Positions 27,380 to 35,557 of a stretch of 64,000 nucleotides of DNA are shown here, piece by piece. A program made the position numbers and the translations under genes. This DNA is from Phycisphaerales bacterium (lineage in GTDB: Bacteria; Planctomycetota; Phycisphaerae; Phycisphaerales; UBA1924), in assembly GCA_016709445.1 (NCBI GenBank), contig JADJMV010000008.1:62001-126000 (forward strand). Direction: 5' to 3'. The notes under the pieces are model-generated. The model was not told where the DNA came from and did not search any database. It was given only the letters and a program-made list of their open reading frames with translations. Each line of letters starts with the position of its first letter. Position 1 is the first letter of the stretch.

Positions 27380-28098
27380 ACGCCACCCCAGCCAGCGCAG
27401 AATCGCCGACACCACCCGCGCCCCCTCCGCCGAACCCGGCCGCCCATGAGTTGCCCGCTTGGCGGTCCGGCTGGTCTTGGGCGCTGCTGCTCTCGGTCTC
27501 GATCCTCGGCCTGGCCGCCGACTTGGCGTCCAAGTCTCTCGCCTTCGCCCGGGTCGCGGGCGAACCGGTCACGATCGATCGGGCTGATGTCGTGCAGTTG
27601 ATGTCGCACGATCGGGGCCTTGAGACGCTGCTCCCGTTCCACGCCCCGCACGTGGTACTGCCTCGCGTGCTGGAGTTCCAGCTCGTGCTCAACAAGGGCG
27701 CAGTCTTTGGGCTGGGGGCCGGGAAGCGGTGGCTCTTTGTCGTCTTCACCGCGCTGGCGGTCGCGATCGGCCTGTGGGCGTTCGGCCGATGGACCCACGC
27801 CCGGGACCGGCTAAGCCATCTCGCGATCGGGCTCGTGCTCGCCGGGGGCCTGGGGAACGTCTACGACCGCATCGTGTTCGCCTGCGTGCGGGACTTCATC
27901 CATCCGCTCCCGGGCGTGCGACTGCCCTTCGGCTGGCACTGGCCCAACGATCCTTCGGGCGAGGTCTGGCCCTGGGTCTCGAACGTCGCCGATCTCTTCC
28001 TGATCCTGGGGGTCTTCGGCCTCATGCTCTCGATGTGGAGAGCCCCAAGGCCGGAGGTGAAGCCCGTTCCGGCGCCCGACGCTTCAAGCGGTCAGTGA
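27376..28098 (+). CDS. lspA: Lipoprotein signal peptidase (signal peptidase II)
   Basis: 240-residue inner-membrane aspartic protease that cleaves prolipoproteins. Four hydrophobic helices; family motifs ADLASK, NKGAVFG, GGLGNVYDRI (catalytic Asp164), VRDFI and NVADLFLILG (catalytic Asp206). It is longer than the usual ~165 residues because of a Pro-rich N-terminus and a ~45-residue periplasmic insert before NKGAVFG. GTG 27376 overlaps the DksA-like stop in a GTGA junction. Confidence 0.95.
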   Translation: MNATPASAESPTPPAPPPPNPAAHELPAWRSGWSWALLLSVSILGLAADLASKSLAFARVAGEPVTIDRADVVQLMSHDRGLETLLPFHAPHVVLPRVLEFQLVLNKGAVFGLGAGKRWLFVVFTALAVAIGLWAFGRWTHARDRLSHLAIGLVLAGGLGNVYDRIVFACVRDFIHPLPGVRLPFGWHWPNDPSGEVWPWVSNVADLFLILGVFGLMLSMWRAPRPEVKPVPAPDASSGQ

Positions 28099-29082
28099 TG
28101 CCGCCCGCTGGCGAACCCCGTCGATCATCGAGCGGACCTCCTCGGCCATGCGCGAGTTGGGGAACTCCGCGATGATGCGCTCGCCCAGCCCGGCGGCGTC
28201 CCGCCATCGACGATCGCGGACGGCCAGCTTGAAGCTGGCGCCCAGGTTCTCCCTCGCCTTTCCGATCACGCCCCGGGCGAGTTCGCGGTAGGGCTCGGCC
28301 TCGGCCTCCGTCAGGTAGGCGTCGAGCTCTTTGAGGAGCACGAGCGCCTCGTCGGCACTCTCGCCCTGCGCGGCGTGCAGGAATCGACGCTCCAGGTCCG
28401 TCTTGTACCGCTCCCTCGCGTTCTCGACGCGCTGGTGCAGCCCGTGGATGCGGGGCGAATCCGGGTACAGGCGCTGGACGCTCGCGGCGTGGTTCATCGC
28501 GTGGTCCCAACGCCGCTGCACGATGAGGCCATCGAGGGCGGCGACGGCGGCGCCGACATTTCGATCTCGCGTCGCGGAGCGGGCCTGCTCCACGCGGGAG
28601 CGGAACTGTTCTGAATCCTCGCGGTAGCCGAAGCGTTCGGCGAGTTCGCCGCAGAGGACGATGGCGGCGTCCCAGTCTTCGGCGGCGATGTCTTCCTCGA
28701 TCGCCCGGATGAGCAGCTCGCGCTCGCGGGCCCGATTGAGCACGCGGCGAGCGTCGTCGGAGAGCGACTGGTACTCGCGGAGCCGATCGACGGAACGCCG
28801 CAACTCGCGGATCTCGCCAACCAGCAAGTCGACCGCGGGCCCGGTTTCGGCGCGATTGCCTCCGGCCGCGGCGAAGCTGATAGGGGCGACCGCCAGCACG
28901 AGCACCACGGCGAGGCCGCCGAGGGCGAGCACACCGCCATTCCCGGTGCTGTAGCCGTAGCCGGCGAGAGCGACCGCCACGACGGCCGCGACTCCGTAGA
29001 TCGCGACCAGCCGGTTGACGATCTCCCCGCCCCGCGTGGTCGAGTTGGACGTCTCTGCCTGGCTGTCCTGCAAGGTTGTCAC
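28084..29082 (-). CDS. Membrane protein with TPR-like cytosolic domain
   Basis: 332 residues. GTG 29082 follows an AAGGAAGGAG ribosome site. Two transmembrane helices close together (VAIYGVAAVVAVALAG and LALGGLAVVLVLAVAPI, residues ~25-80), a coiled-coil-like segment (IRELRRSVDRLREYQ), then repeated helical pairs with phrases such as EDWDAAIVLCGELAERFG and RRWDHAMNHAASVQRLYPDSP that look like tetratricopeptide repeats. Not a family I can name. Its stop overlaps the lspA stop by 15 bases, convergent. Confidence 0.7.
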   Translation of the reverse strand: MTTLQDSQAETSNSTTRGGEIVNRLVAIYGVAAVVAVALAGYGYSTGNGGVLALGGLAVVLVLAVAPISFAAAGGNRAETGPAVDLLVGEIRELRRSVDRLREYQSLSDDARRVLNRARERELLIRAIEEDIAAEDWDAAIVLCGELAERFGYREDSEQFRSRVEQARSATRDRNVGAAVAALDGLIVQRRWDHAMNHAASVQRLYPDSPRIHGLHQRVENARERYKTDLERRFLHAAQGESADEALVLLKELDAYLTEAEAEPYRELARGVIGKARENLGASFKLAVRDRRWRDAAGLGERIIAEFPNSRMAEEVRSMIDGVRQRAASLTA

Positions 29083-29117
29083 AACGGGCTCCTTCCTTGC
29101 GCCGACGGGGCTGTGCG

Positions 29118-29481
29118 TCAGCTCCCGGGCGTGGCCTCGCCGCAGTTCCTGGTTACGGGCACCAGGCATAGGAACCGCAGCCCATCTGGTGAAGCCTTGA
29201 ACTGGTGCTCCGCGTCAGCGGGTACGTAGATCACGTCGCCCCCTCGGACGGGGCGTTCCTCGCCCCGAGGAGGACGGTGCCCCTCCCGACACGATGAAGA
29301 CCTCATGCTCGTAGTCGTGGGAGTGGCGTGGGGTGTTGCCGCCACCCTCGACCTGGAATTGTCGAAGGGCGAAGTTGGGCACACCATCCTCGCGTCCGAC
29401 CATCACGGCCATCGTCGCGCCGTTTGCGCCGGCCATCTGCACCGGCTTCATGGGTACCTGGTCGATGTTGCGGATCACCAT
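29118..29481 (-). CDS. Small cupin protein, frameshifted
   Basis: Single-domain cupin. From ATG 29481 (GGAGGAGG site 6 bases upstream): MVIRNIDQVP, then GNTPRHSHDYEHEVFIVSG, the metal-binding first cupin motif; in another frame, RPVRGGDVIYVPADAEHQF, the second motif. Two missing Gs, in the runs at 29280-29283 and 29263-29266, give an uninterrupted cupin (GGGTVLLGGEERPVRGG) of about 121 residues. Substrate unknown. Confidence 0.78.
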
Positions 29482-29520
29482 GCTAACCTCCTCCATTCAT
29501 TGTACGGAATCCGGACGAAG

Positions 29521-30183
29521 ATGGCTACGAACAACCCCACAACCTCCCCGGTCCGCTTTCGGGGCTTTGCCCTCGGGCCATTCGAAACCAACTGCTACGT
29601 GGTCTGGACCGAGGGCGCTCGCGACTGTTGGGTCGTCGACGCATCGTTCGAGCCCGATCCCCTCCTGGCATTCGTCCGCAGCGAGGGCCTGGATCCCGTT
29701 GCGCTCTTGCTGACCCACGCCCACGTGGACCATATCGCCGGGATCGGCGAGGTCCGGCGGGCGTTTCCGGGGCTTCCGGTCCTCCTCCACCCCGCCGAGG
29801 CCGGCTGGCTGTCGGATCCCATGCTGAATCTCAGCGAGGCGATGGGCCAGCCGATCACCGCTCCCGGACCGGACGGCACGCTGGAGGCCGGGCAGACGCT
29901 CACGCTTGGGCCGAGCACCTGGCGGGTGTTCCACACGCCGGGCCATTCGCCGGGCGGGGTGACGCTCTGGTGCGAGGGCGCGGGTCTCGCGCTCGTCGGC
30001 GACGCGCTGTTCGCCGGATCGATCGGGCGGACGGACTTCCCTGGCTCGAGCTTCGAGACGCTCGCCGAGTCGATCCGGACACAGTTGTACACGCTGCCGG
30101 ACGAGACGCGGGCTTTGCCTGGGCATGGCCCGGCGACGACGATCGGACGCGAGAAGCGGTCGAACCCGTTTGTGCGGGGATGA
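29521..30183 (+). CDS. MBL-fold hydrolase (glyoxalase II-like)
   Basis: 220 residues. The metal-binding motif THAHVDHIAG, then FHTPGHSPGG, VGDALFAGSIGRTD and LPGHGPATTIGREKRSNPF are those of YcbL/hydroxyacylglutathione hydrolase-like enzymes. It would hydrolyse a thioester such as S-lactoylglutathione or a related thiol conjugate. ATG 29521 is 39 bases from the divergent cupin start. Confidence 0.9.
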   Translation: MATNNPTTSPVRFRGFALGPFETNCYVVWTEGARDCWVVDASFEPDPLLAFVRSEGLDPVALLLTHAHVDHIAGIGEVRRAFPGLPVLLHPAEAGWLSDPMLNLSEAMGQPITAPGPDGTLEAGQTLTLGPSTWRVFHTPGHSPGGVTLWCEGAGLALVGDALFAGSIGRTDFPGSSFETLAESIRTQLYTLPDETRALPGHGPATTIGREKRSNPFVRG

Positions 30184-30316
30184 AGCATCGTGCGCGAAGG
30201 GGCGAAGGCGCGGAGGGGTGGATGGCGGGGGGGACCGAACGTCCCGCTGGGCCTCTGCTGGGCCTCTGCTGGGCTTCGCGCCGTCGTCTTGGTGATTCTC
30301 CTGTTCGACGCGTCGG

Positions 30317-30844
30317 TTAGAACGCGCTGCCGAGGCCCATGCACCGGCGCCAGGCGCTGAGCTGGCCGATGTGGACGAAGGCGTGCGGGCCGATCAGGAA
30401 CGAGGCGAAGGCGGCGCGGCTGGGGAACTGCTTGGCGAAGTCCCGTTCGATGCCGTGGGGGGCGGCGAGTTGGGCGTCGTCGAGTTCGGCCAGACGCGCG
30501 AACATGGTCTTGTGGGCGGAGAAGAAGAAGCTCGTGATCGTCTCCATCTCCGGGTAGATTGAGCCGGTCGGATCGTCGCGGCACTCCTTGCCTGCCTCGA
30601 AGAGGTCGGTGAAGCCCTCGGGGGCGTCGAGGCCGGAGGTGTCGCCGGCGACGATCTCCATCACCTTCTTGGCGTAGAGGGCGAGGTGGCCGTACACAAA
30701 GGCCGGGTGGTTGGTCGATATGACGCCGCTCGAGCCCTTGGGCTGCCGCGCGAACATGTCGGGCGTGACGTCCTTGAGCAGCTTCTCCGCGTACTGCGTG
30801 AGCGGGCCCTGGTTCGAAACGAGCACTCTCGAGAGGTCTCCCAT
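30317..30844 (-). CDS. DinB-family protein
   Basis: 175 residues from ATG 30844 (AAGGAG upstream). Four-helix DinB fold: conserved His residues in NHPAFVYGHLALY, SAHKTMFARL and GPHAFVHIGQLSAWRR would coordinate a metal. DinB-like enzymes use bacillithiol, mycothiol or similar; the reaction here is unknown. It follows the ThiF/MoeB gene by 29 bases in the same direction. Confidence 0.83.
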   Translation of the reverse strand: MGDLSRVLVSNQGPLTQYAEKLLKDVTPDMFARQPKGSSGVISTNHPAFVYGHLALYAKKVMEIVAGDTSGLDAPEGFTDLFEAGKECRDDPTGSIYPEMETITSFFFSAHKTMFARLAELDDAQLAAPHGIERDFAKQFPSRAAFASFLIGPHAFVHIGQLSAWRRCMGLGSAF

Positions 30845-30873
30845 CTTCCACTCCTTGCGGGCGAGGCCCGCGG

Positions 30874-31941
30874 TCAAGCTCCGATGTACCGGGCATAGAT
30901 CGACCGAGCCCGCTCGGGCCGGCCCGTGCCCTTCACGATCGCCCGCCCGTCGCGGAAGATCGTCAGCACCATACGCGTCCCATCTTCGGCTTCTTCCCCC
31001 GAGAGCGAGCAACGGAGCATATAGCCTCGGGATTCGACCTCGCCGACCACGAGCAGACGCTCGGCCAGCGCGGCCAGGTCGATGCCGGCGCCGGGCGACT
31101 GGTTCGGCCACACCTGGACTGCCTGCTGGCCGCAGAGCGACGTCGCGGGCTCCGAGCCCCGAGCCTCGAGGAATTCGAATCTGCGTTGTCCGCAGCAGGG
31201 GCACTCGGGGCGGCGTGCTCCGGCGAGATCGATTCGGCGCCGGCGGCCTTCCCAGAGGTCGAATTCGAGGAGTGTGGGCGGGATCCGGTCGGCGTGGCCC
31301 AGGAGGACGCGGAGGGCATCGGAAGCCTGGCACGCTCCGACGATCGCGACGGCCGGGCCCAGGACGCCGGCGGTGTCGCAGGTCGGCTGGGAGCCGGGGG
31401 CGGGGGGCTGCTCGAACAGGCAACGCAGGCAGGGCGTGGCGCCCGGAAGGATGGAGGTCTGCATGCCGCGGGTGGCGACCACGCCGCCGTAGATGAAGGG
31501 GATGGCGTGCTTCACGGCGAGGTCGTTCAAGAGGTAGCGGGTCTCGAAATTGTCTGTGCCGTCGATCAAGAGGTCTGGCGGGTTGCTCTGGAGCAGGAGG
31601 GACTCGGCGTTTCGCGGGGAGAGGTCGGCGATGTGGGCGACGAGGGTGATCTCGGAATTGACCTCGGCGAGGCGGCCGCGGGCGGCGATGGCCTTGGGGA
31701 GCGCTTCGGCGGCGTCGCGCTCGGTGAAGAGGGTCTGTCGCTGGAGGTTGGTGTGCTCGACGAGGTCGCGGTCGACGAGCGTGAGGCGGCCGACACCCGC
31801 GCGGGCGAGGTGGTCGGCGACGGCGCAGCCGAGGGCACCGACGCCGATGATGGCGGCGTGCGCGGCGCGCAGGGCGGCCTGCCCATCGGGGCCGACGCCG
31901 GGAAGGATCTGTTGGCGGTGGTATCGGGAGGGTGGGGTCAC
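30874..31941 (-). CDS. ThiF/MoeB/HesA-family adenylyltransferase
   Basis: 355 residues from GTG 31941. E1-like enzyme that adenylates the C-terminus of a ThiS/MoaD-type sulfur carrier: YHRQQILPGVGPDGQ, nucleotide motif IIGVGALGCAVADHLARAG, VDRDLVEHTNLQRQ, DGTDNFETRYLLND, a possible catalytic Cys in PTCDTAGVLG, and zinc Cys pairs (CLRC, CPCC). The last ~110 residues are an extra domain seen in some planctomycete homologues. The carrier protein is not in the window. Confidence 0.9.
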   Translation of the reverse strand: MTPPSRYHRQQILPGVGPDGQAALRAAHAAIIGVGALGCAVADHLARAGVGRLTLVDRDLVEHTNLQRQTLFTERDAAEALPKAIAARGRLAEVNSEITLVAHIADLSPRNAESLLLQSNPPDLLIDGTDNFETRYLLNDLAVKHAIPFIYGGVVATRGMQTSILPGATPCLRCLFEQPPAPGSQPTCDTAGVLGPAVAIVGACQASDALRVLLGHADRIPPTLLEFDLWEGRRRRIDLAGARRPECPCCGQRRFEFLEARGSEPATSLCGQQAVQVWPNQSPGAGIDLAALAERLLVVGEVESRGYMLRCSLSGEEAEDGTRMVLTIFRDGRAIVKGTGRPERARSIYARYIGA

Positions 31942-32030
31942 GGGGGATGGTAGAGAAGAGGGAGCGGGAGGATGGGAGACGTGCTGAGAGGGTGAGGGGG
32001 CGGGCGGAAAGCTGGTGTAGACTCGGCGGG

Positions 32031-32725
32031 ATGCCGCGATGCGCCAACGAGACCGAGACGGGATTGGGCCTGGGGTGGACACCTCCGGAACCGTTCGTGA
32101 TCCGATTCGAGACGGCACGGCTGGTGATCCGGGCGTACGAGTTGGGGGACGCGGCACAGATGTTCGAGGCGGTTTCGGCCAGCCGCGAGCACCTGCTCCC
32201 GTGGATGCCGTGGGCACGCGAGGGGCATAGGGATGTCGAGGCGAGCGTCCACTACATCACGACGCAGATCATGGCGGTGCGTGACGCCAAGACGTTCAGC
32301 GCCGTGGGGATCGGGATCTTCGACAGGGCCAGCGGGCGGCTGCTCGGGGGCACGGGCGTGCATGGCGTCCACCGCGACACGGCGTGCGCGGAGACGGGGT
32401 ACTGGATCCGGGCCGACGCCACCCGGCGCGGCTACTGCACCGAGGCAACGGCCGGGGTCCTCTCGTGGGCGTTCCGCGGGCAGAGCGAGGGCGGGCTGGG
32501 GATGCGCCGCGTCGTGATCTATTGCTCGGGGGAGAACATCGCATCCCGACGCGTGCCCGAGAAACTGGGCTGCGCGCCGAGGTGATGCAGAGGAAGGACT
32601 ACTTCGTGCAGGGGCTGGGGGTCACGGACCGGCTGGGGTGGGGCGTGCTCGCGGAGGAGTGGGATTGTGGGAGGGACCGGGGCAGAGACGGAGAGACAGA
32701 GAGACGCAGAGACGGCGTGGGCTGA
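32031..32725 (+). CDS. GNAT N-acetyltransferase, frameshifted
   Basis: RimJ/RimL-type acetyltransferase: ETARLVIRAYELGDAAQMF, HLLPWMPWA, TGYWIRADATRRGYCTEA (acetyl-CoA loop) and ENIASRRVPEKLG. The frame stops early at ~32585. Adding one G in the run at 32567-32569 continues it as GLRAEVMQRKDYFVQGLGV, the normal family ending, to a stop at 32725. The last 15 residues (GRDGETERRRDGVG) come from the dispersed repeat at 32685. Confidence 0.82.
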
Positions 32726-33136
32726 GGTGGAGTGAGGGGTTGAGAGGATGAGGGGTTGATGGGGTGAGCGCCGAGTGTTCGAGGGCGCGTGGTTGGGGGA
32801 CGGCGAAGCTTGCACGCGGGGGGACGTGCACCCAACCGTGTGACTGCGGCGCGTCGAGGCGGGGCGCGGGGGCGCGGTGAGCAGGTTGAGCACTGCGGTG
32901 GCGGCGAGGCGCTTCTCGACGAGGTCGGTAGCGGTGCGCGCGATCTCGAGGAGGCGATCGGCGGCCTCGAAGAGTCGGCTCTCGCGTCGGATCTCGGCGC
33001 GGTAGGCGAGCAACCACTGGAGGGTGGTGGGAATGTCCTGGTGGGCCTCCGACGGGCTCGAAGCGGCCGGGAGGAGTTCGGGGCCGGGGTCAGCCTCGGC
33101 TTCGGAGAGGGATGGGATGGAGTGCAGCGCGGTCAT
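32519..33136 (-). CDS. Hypothetical protein (N-terminal part plausible)
   Basis: The first ~100 residues look like a real helical protein (LQWLLAYRAEIRRESRLFEAADRLLEIAR, broken here as LQWLLAYRAEIRR and LFEAADRLLEIAR; DLVEKRLAATAVLNLL). After residue ~105 the sequence becomes Pro/Ser-rich, runs over simple repeats and lies antisense to the GNAT gene, so the true stop has probably been lost to an indel. A clear promoter with paired 9-base repeats stands directly upstream (33143-33193). Family not recognised. Confidence 0.4.
   Translation of the reverse strand: MTALHSIPSLSEAEADPGPELLPAASSPSEAHQDIPTTLQWLLAYRAEIRRESRLFEAADRLLEIARTATDLVEKRLAATAVLNLLTAPPRPASTRRSHTVGCTSPRVQASPSPNHAPSNTRRSPHQPLILSTPHSTSAHAVSASLCLSVSAPVPPTIPLLREHAPPQPVRDPQPLHEVVLPLHHLGAQPSFSGTRRDAMFSPEQ
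32685..32721 (+). repeat. GACGGAGAGAC-type dispersed repeat at the GNAT C-terminus
   Basis: 37 bases of GAGAC/AGAGAGAC units; 32 of 37 positions equal those of the UbiD copy (17359-17395). Both copies are read in the same frame, giving GRDGETER(L/R)RDGVG. Confidence 0.7.
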
Positions 33137-33142
33137 GCGGAA

Positions 33143-33193
33143 TTGTTCGTAGTATATTTGGATCGCGGCGATCGATCAAGCATTTTGTTCGTA
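33143..33193 (-). promoter_or_regulatory. Promoter with paired operator-like repeats
   Basis: On the minus strand: TTGATC, a 17-base spacer, TATACT. Identical 9-base direct repeats TACGAACAA flank it (33185-33193 and 33143-33151), 42 bases apart, that is four helical turns. The arrangement suggests a repressed promoter for the gene starting at 33136. The rest of 33194-33429 shows nothing. Confidence 0.6.
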
Positions 33194-33429
33194 TTTTTTC
33201 AGGTCTCTGCTGGAGGCGCCGGAGCAGCGAGGCTCACGGGGTCTGGGGCGTGCTGGGCGGGGCCCGAGCCCGCGGACGGACCTGGGCACGAGGATCCCTC
33301 CGCAGGAGCCCTCGACTCCTCCGTCCCGGCCCCCATCCATCCGCGCAGCCCGGCTCGGACTTCGTGAGGAACAGCCCGGGTGTCACCGACGCGCCACGAG
33401 GGCGCCGTCGAAGCCGTACCGGTTTGCGG

Positions 33430-35082
33430 TCATGGAAGCGAGACTTGGCCCGCAACACCCTGCGAGCCAGCCAGGATGCTCTGGGCCACGGCCTCGGCGA
33501 CTTTGATGCCATCCACGCCGGAGGAGAGAATGCCTCCCGCGTAGCCGGCGCCCTCGCCGGCGGGGTACAGACCTTTGGTGTTGAGGCTCTGGAAGGTCTC
33601 GTTGCGGTTGATACGGATGGGCGACGAGGTGCGTGTCTCCACACCGGTCAGCACGGCATCCGCCATGGCGAAGCCGCGGATCTGGCGGGCGAACGCGGGG
33701 AGGGCCTCGCGGATGGCGGCGGTGGCGTAGCCTGGGAGACAGAGGGCCAGATCGGTCGGGACCACGCCCGGCGTGTACGAGGGGATCACGCTGCCGAGCG
33801 ATGTGCTGGGCCGCCGGGCGAGAAAGTCGCCCACGCGCTGCACGGGCGCCGCGTAGGTTCCGCCGCCGGCCAGGAACGCGGCCGATTCCCACTTGCGCTG
33901 GAAGGCGACGCCGGCGAGCGGTCCGTCCGGATAGTCCGCTTCGGGCGTGATGCCGACGACGAGCCCCGCGTTGGCGTTCCGCTCGGCGCGTGAGTATTGG
34001 CTCATGCCGTTGGTGACGACGCAGCCTTCCTCGGAGGTGGCGGCGACGACCGTGCCGCCCGGGCACATGCAGAAGCTGTAAACATCCCGCCCGTTCGCGG
34101 CGTGGTACACGAGCTTGTAATCCGCCGCACCGAGGCTGGGATTGCCCGCGCTCGGGCCGAACCGCGCGGCATCGATGAGCGATTGCGGGTGCTCGATACG
34201 GAGGCCCACCGAGAACGGCTTGGCCTCGATATGCACCCCGCGGTCGTGCAGCATCTGGAAGGTATCGCGGGCGCTGTGCCCGATGGCGAGCACGACATGA
34301 TCTGCCGCGATGCGTTCGCCCCCCGCGAGCACGACGCCGCGCACTCGGCGGGCGCCGTCGCCGCCTGTGTCGATGTCCAGGTCCGTCACGCGGCTCTCGA
34401 AACGGTATTCGCCGCCGAGGGACTCGATGGTGGCCCGCATGTTCTCCACCATCTTCACCAAGCGGAAGGTGCCGATGTGGGGGTGCGCATTGACCAGGAT
34501 CTCGGGGGGCGCCCCGGCCTTTACGAACTCGGTCAGCACCTTGCGGCCGAGGTGGCGAGGGTCTTTGATCTGGGAGTAGAGCTTGCCATCGGAGAAGGTC
34601 CCGGCGCCGCCCTCTCCATACTGCACATTGGACTCGGTGTGGAGCACCGAGTCTCTCCAAAGCCCCCATGTATCCTTGGTGCGGTCGCGCACCACCTTTC
34701 CTCGCTCGAGGATTATGGGCTTGAATCCCATCTGCGCCAGCAGCAGCGCTGCAAACAACCCGCACGGCCCGGCCCCGATCACCAGCGGACGCGTCGGGAC
34801 GTGGGTGGAGGCGTGCGCGACGCAGCGGTACCCCGTATCCGGCGTCGGCCTGACATCCCTCCTGTTGGCGCACCGCTTGAGGACGTTCGCCTCATCCTGC
34901 ACCTCCACATCCACGGAATAGATCAGCTTGATCGCCAGCTTCTTCCTCGCGTCGTGCGCGCGGCGAACGACCGTGCACGTGAGCAACTCCGTCGGCGCGA
35001 TGCGCAATCGGGAGCTCGCGGCCCGGGCGATGGCTTCCGGGGAATGATCAAGTGGGAGTCTGATCTCGGTCAGGCGGAGCAT
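33430..35082 (-). CDS. NAD(P)/FAD-dependent oxidoreductase
   Basis: 550 residues, of the uncharacterised FAD-dependent dehydrogenase type. A ~85-residue N-terminal domain precedes the FAD dinucleotide motif PLVIGAGPCGLFAALLLAQ. Other marks: YGEGGAGTFSDGKLYSQ, HPHIGTFRLVKMVENM, VLAIGHSARDTFQML, FCMCPGGTVVAAT and a C-terminal GLYPAGEGAGYAGGILSSGVDG, where a second FAD contact lies. ATG 35082. Substrate unknown; no operon partner is evident. Confidence 0.88.
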   Translation of the reverse strand: MLRLTEIRLPLDHSPEAIARAASSRLRIAPTELLTCTVVRRAHDARKKLAIKLIYSVDVEVQDEANVLKRCANRRDVRPTPDTGYRCVAHASTHVPTRPLVIGAGPCGLFAALLLAQMGFKPIILERGKVVRDRTKDTWGLWRDSVLHTESNVQYGEGGAGTFSDGKLYSQIKDPRHLGRKVLTEFVKAGAPPEILVNAHPHIGTFRLVKMVENMRATIESLGGEYRFESRVTDLDIDTGGDGARRVRGVVLAGGERIAADHVVLAIGHSARDTFQMLHDRGVHIEAKPFSVGLRIEHPQSLIDAARFGPSAGNPSLGAADYKLVYHAANGRDVYSFCMCPGGTVVAATSEEGCVVTNGMSQYSRAERNANAGLVVGITPEADYPDGPLAGVAFQRKWESAAFLAGGGTYAAPVQRVGDFLARRPSTSLGSVIPSYTPGVVPTDLALCLPGYATAAIREALPAFARQIRGFAMADAVLTGVETRTSSPIRINRNETFQSLNTKGLYPAGEGAGYAGGILSSGVDGIKVAEAVAQSILAGSQGVAGQVSLP

Positions 35083-35557
35083 GGATGTGGACCTCCGCCG
35101 GTCTCTGTGGCGCTGGCGATATTAGGCGGCGGGTGGCGGGCTCAAGCCGCCTCGGGCCGGCCACGGGGCGGGGCTGCTTCGAGGCTTGCCCGTGCCGGAC
35201 TCGCTGCGTCCTACCCGGGTGGCCCCACAATTCGCCGAGGTCGCCGACGCATTCCCGCGGCACGATAGAGGGCCGTCGGCGCCACCCTGCCGGGAGTTGG
35301 CCCCGCCGGGCGGTCGTGCGACGCCGACATGCCGAACGAGGAGGAGCCATGCCTCGCGTCGAGGCTCTCCGCGCCAGGCGCCACGCGAGGTCCCACGCGA
35401 TGGGCTCGAGCCCGGGCATCTTCCTGGCGAACGCCGCGGCGCATGGACGCCGGGGTGGGTCGCGGTGGCGGTGCGCGACTCCCCGGTCTTGAGCTGTGTC
35501 CCGCCGGGGGGCGGGCCACGCGACCTCGGGGCGGCGGGGCGGACGGCGGCGCGGGTC
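35083..35557. other. 475-base intergenic stretch
   Basis: No gene with family support. One small reading frame, 35349-35492 (+), has an AGGAGGAG site just before its ATG and would encode a 47-residue Arg-rich peptide (MPRVEALRARRHARSHAMG start). I leave it unassigned: basic peptides arise easily in DNA this GC-rich. Confidence 0.4.

Noticed and set aside
30184..30316. Short tandem GCTGGGCCTCT repeat near 30248-30275 as a CRISPR-like or regulatory array
   Set aside because: Only two and a half contiguous units with no spacers; simple slippage in non-coding DNA.
35349..35492. 47-codon Arg-rich frame with an AGGAGGAG site
   Set aside because: Kept only as a note in the gap entry: no homologue recognised and basic short frames are common by chance in this composition.
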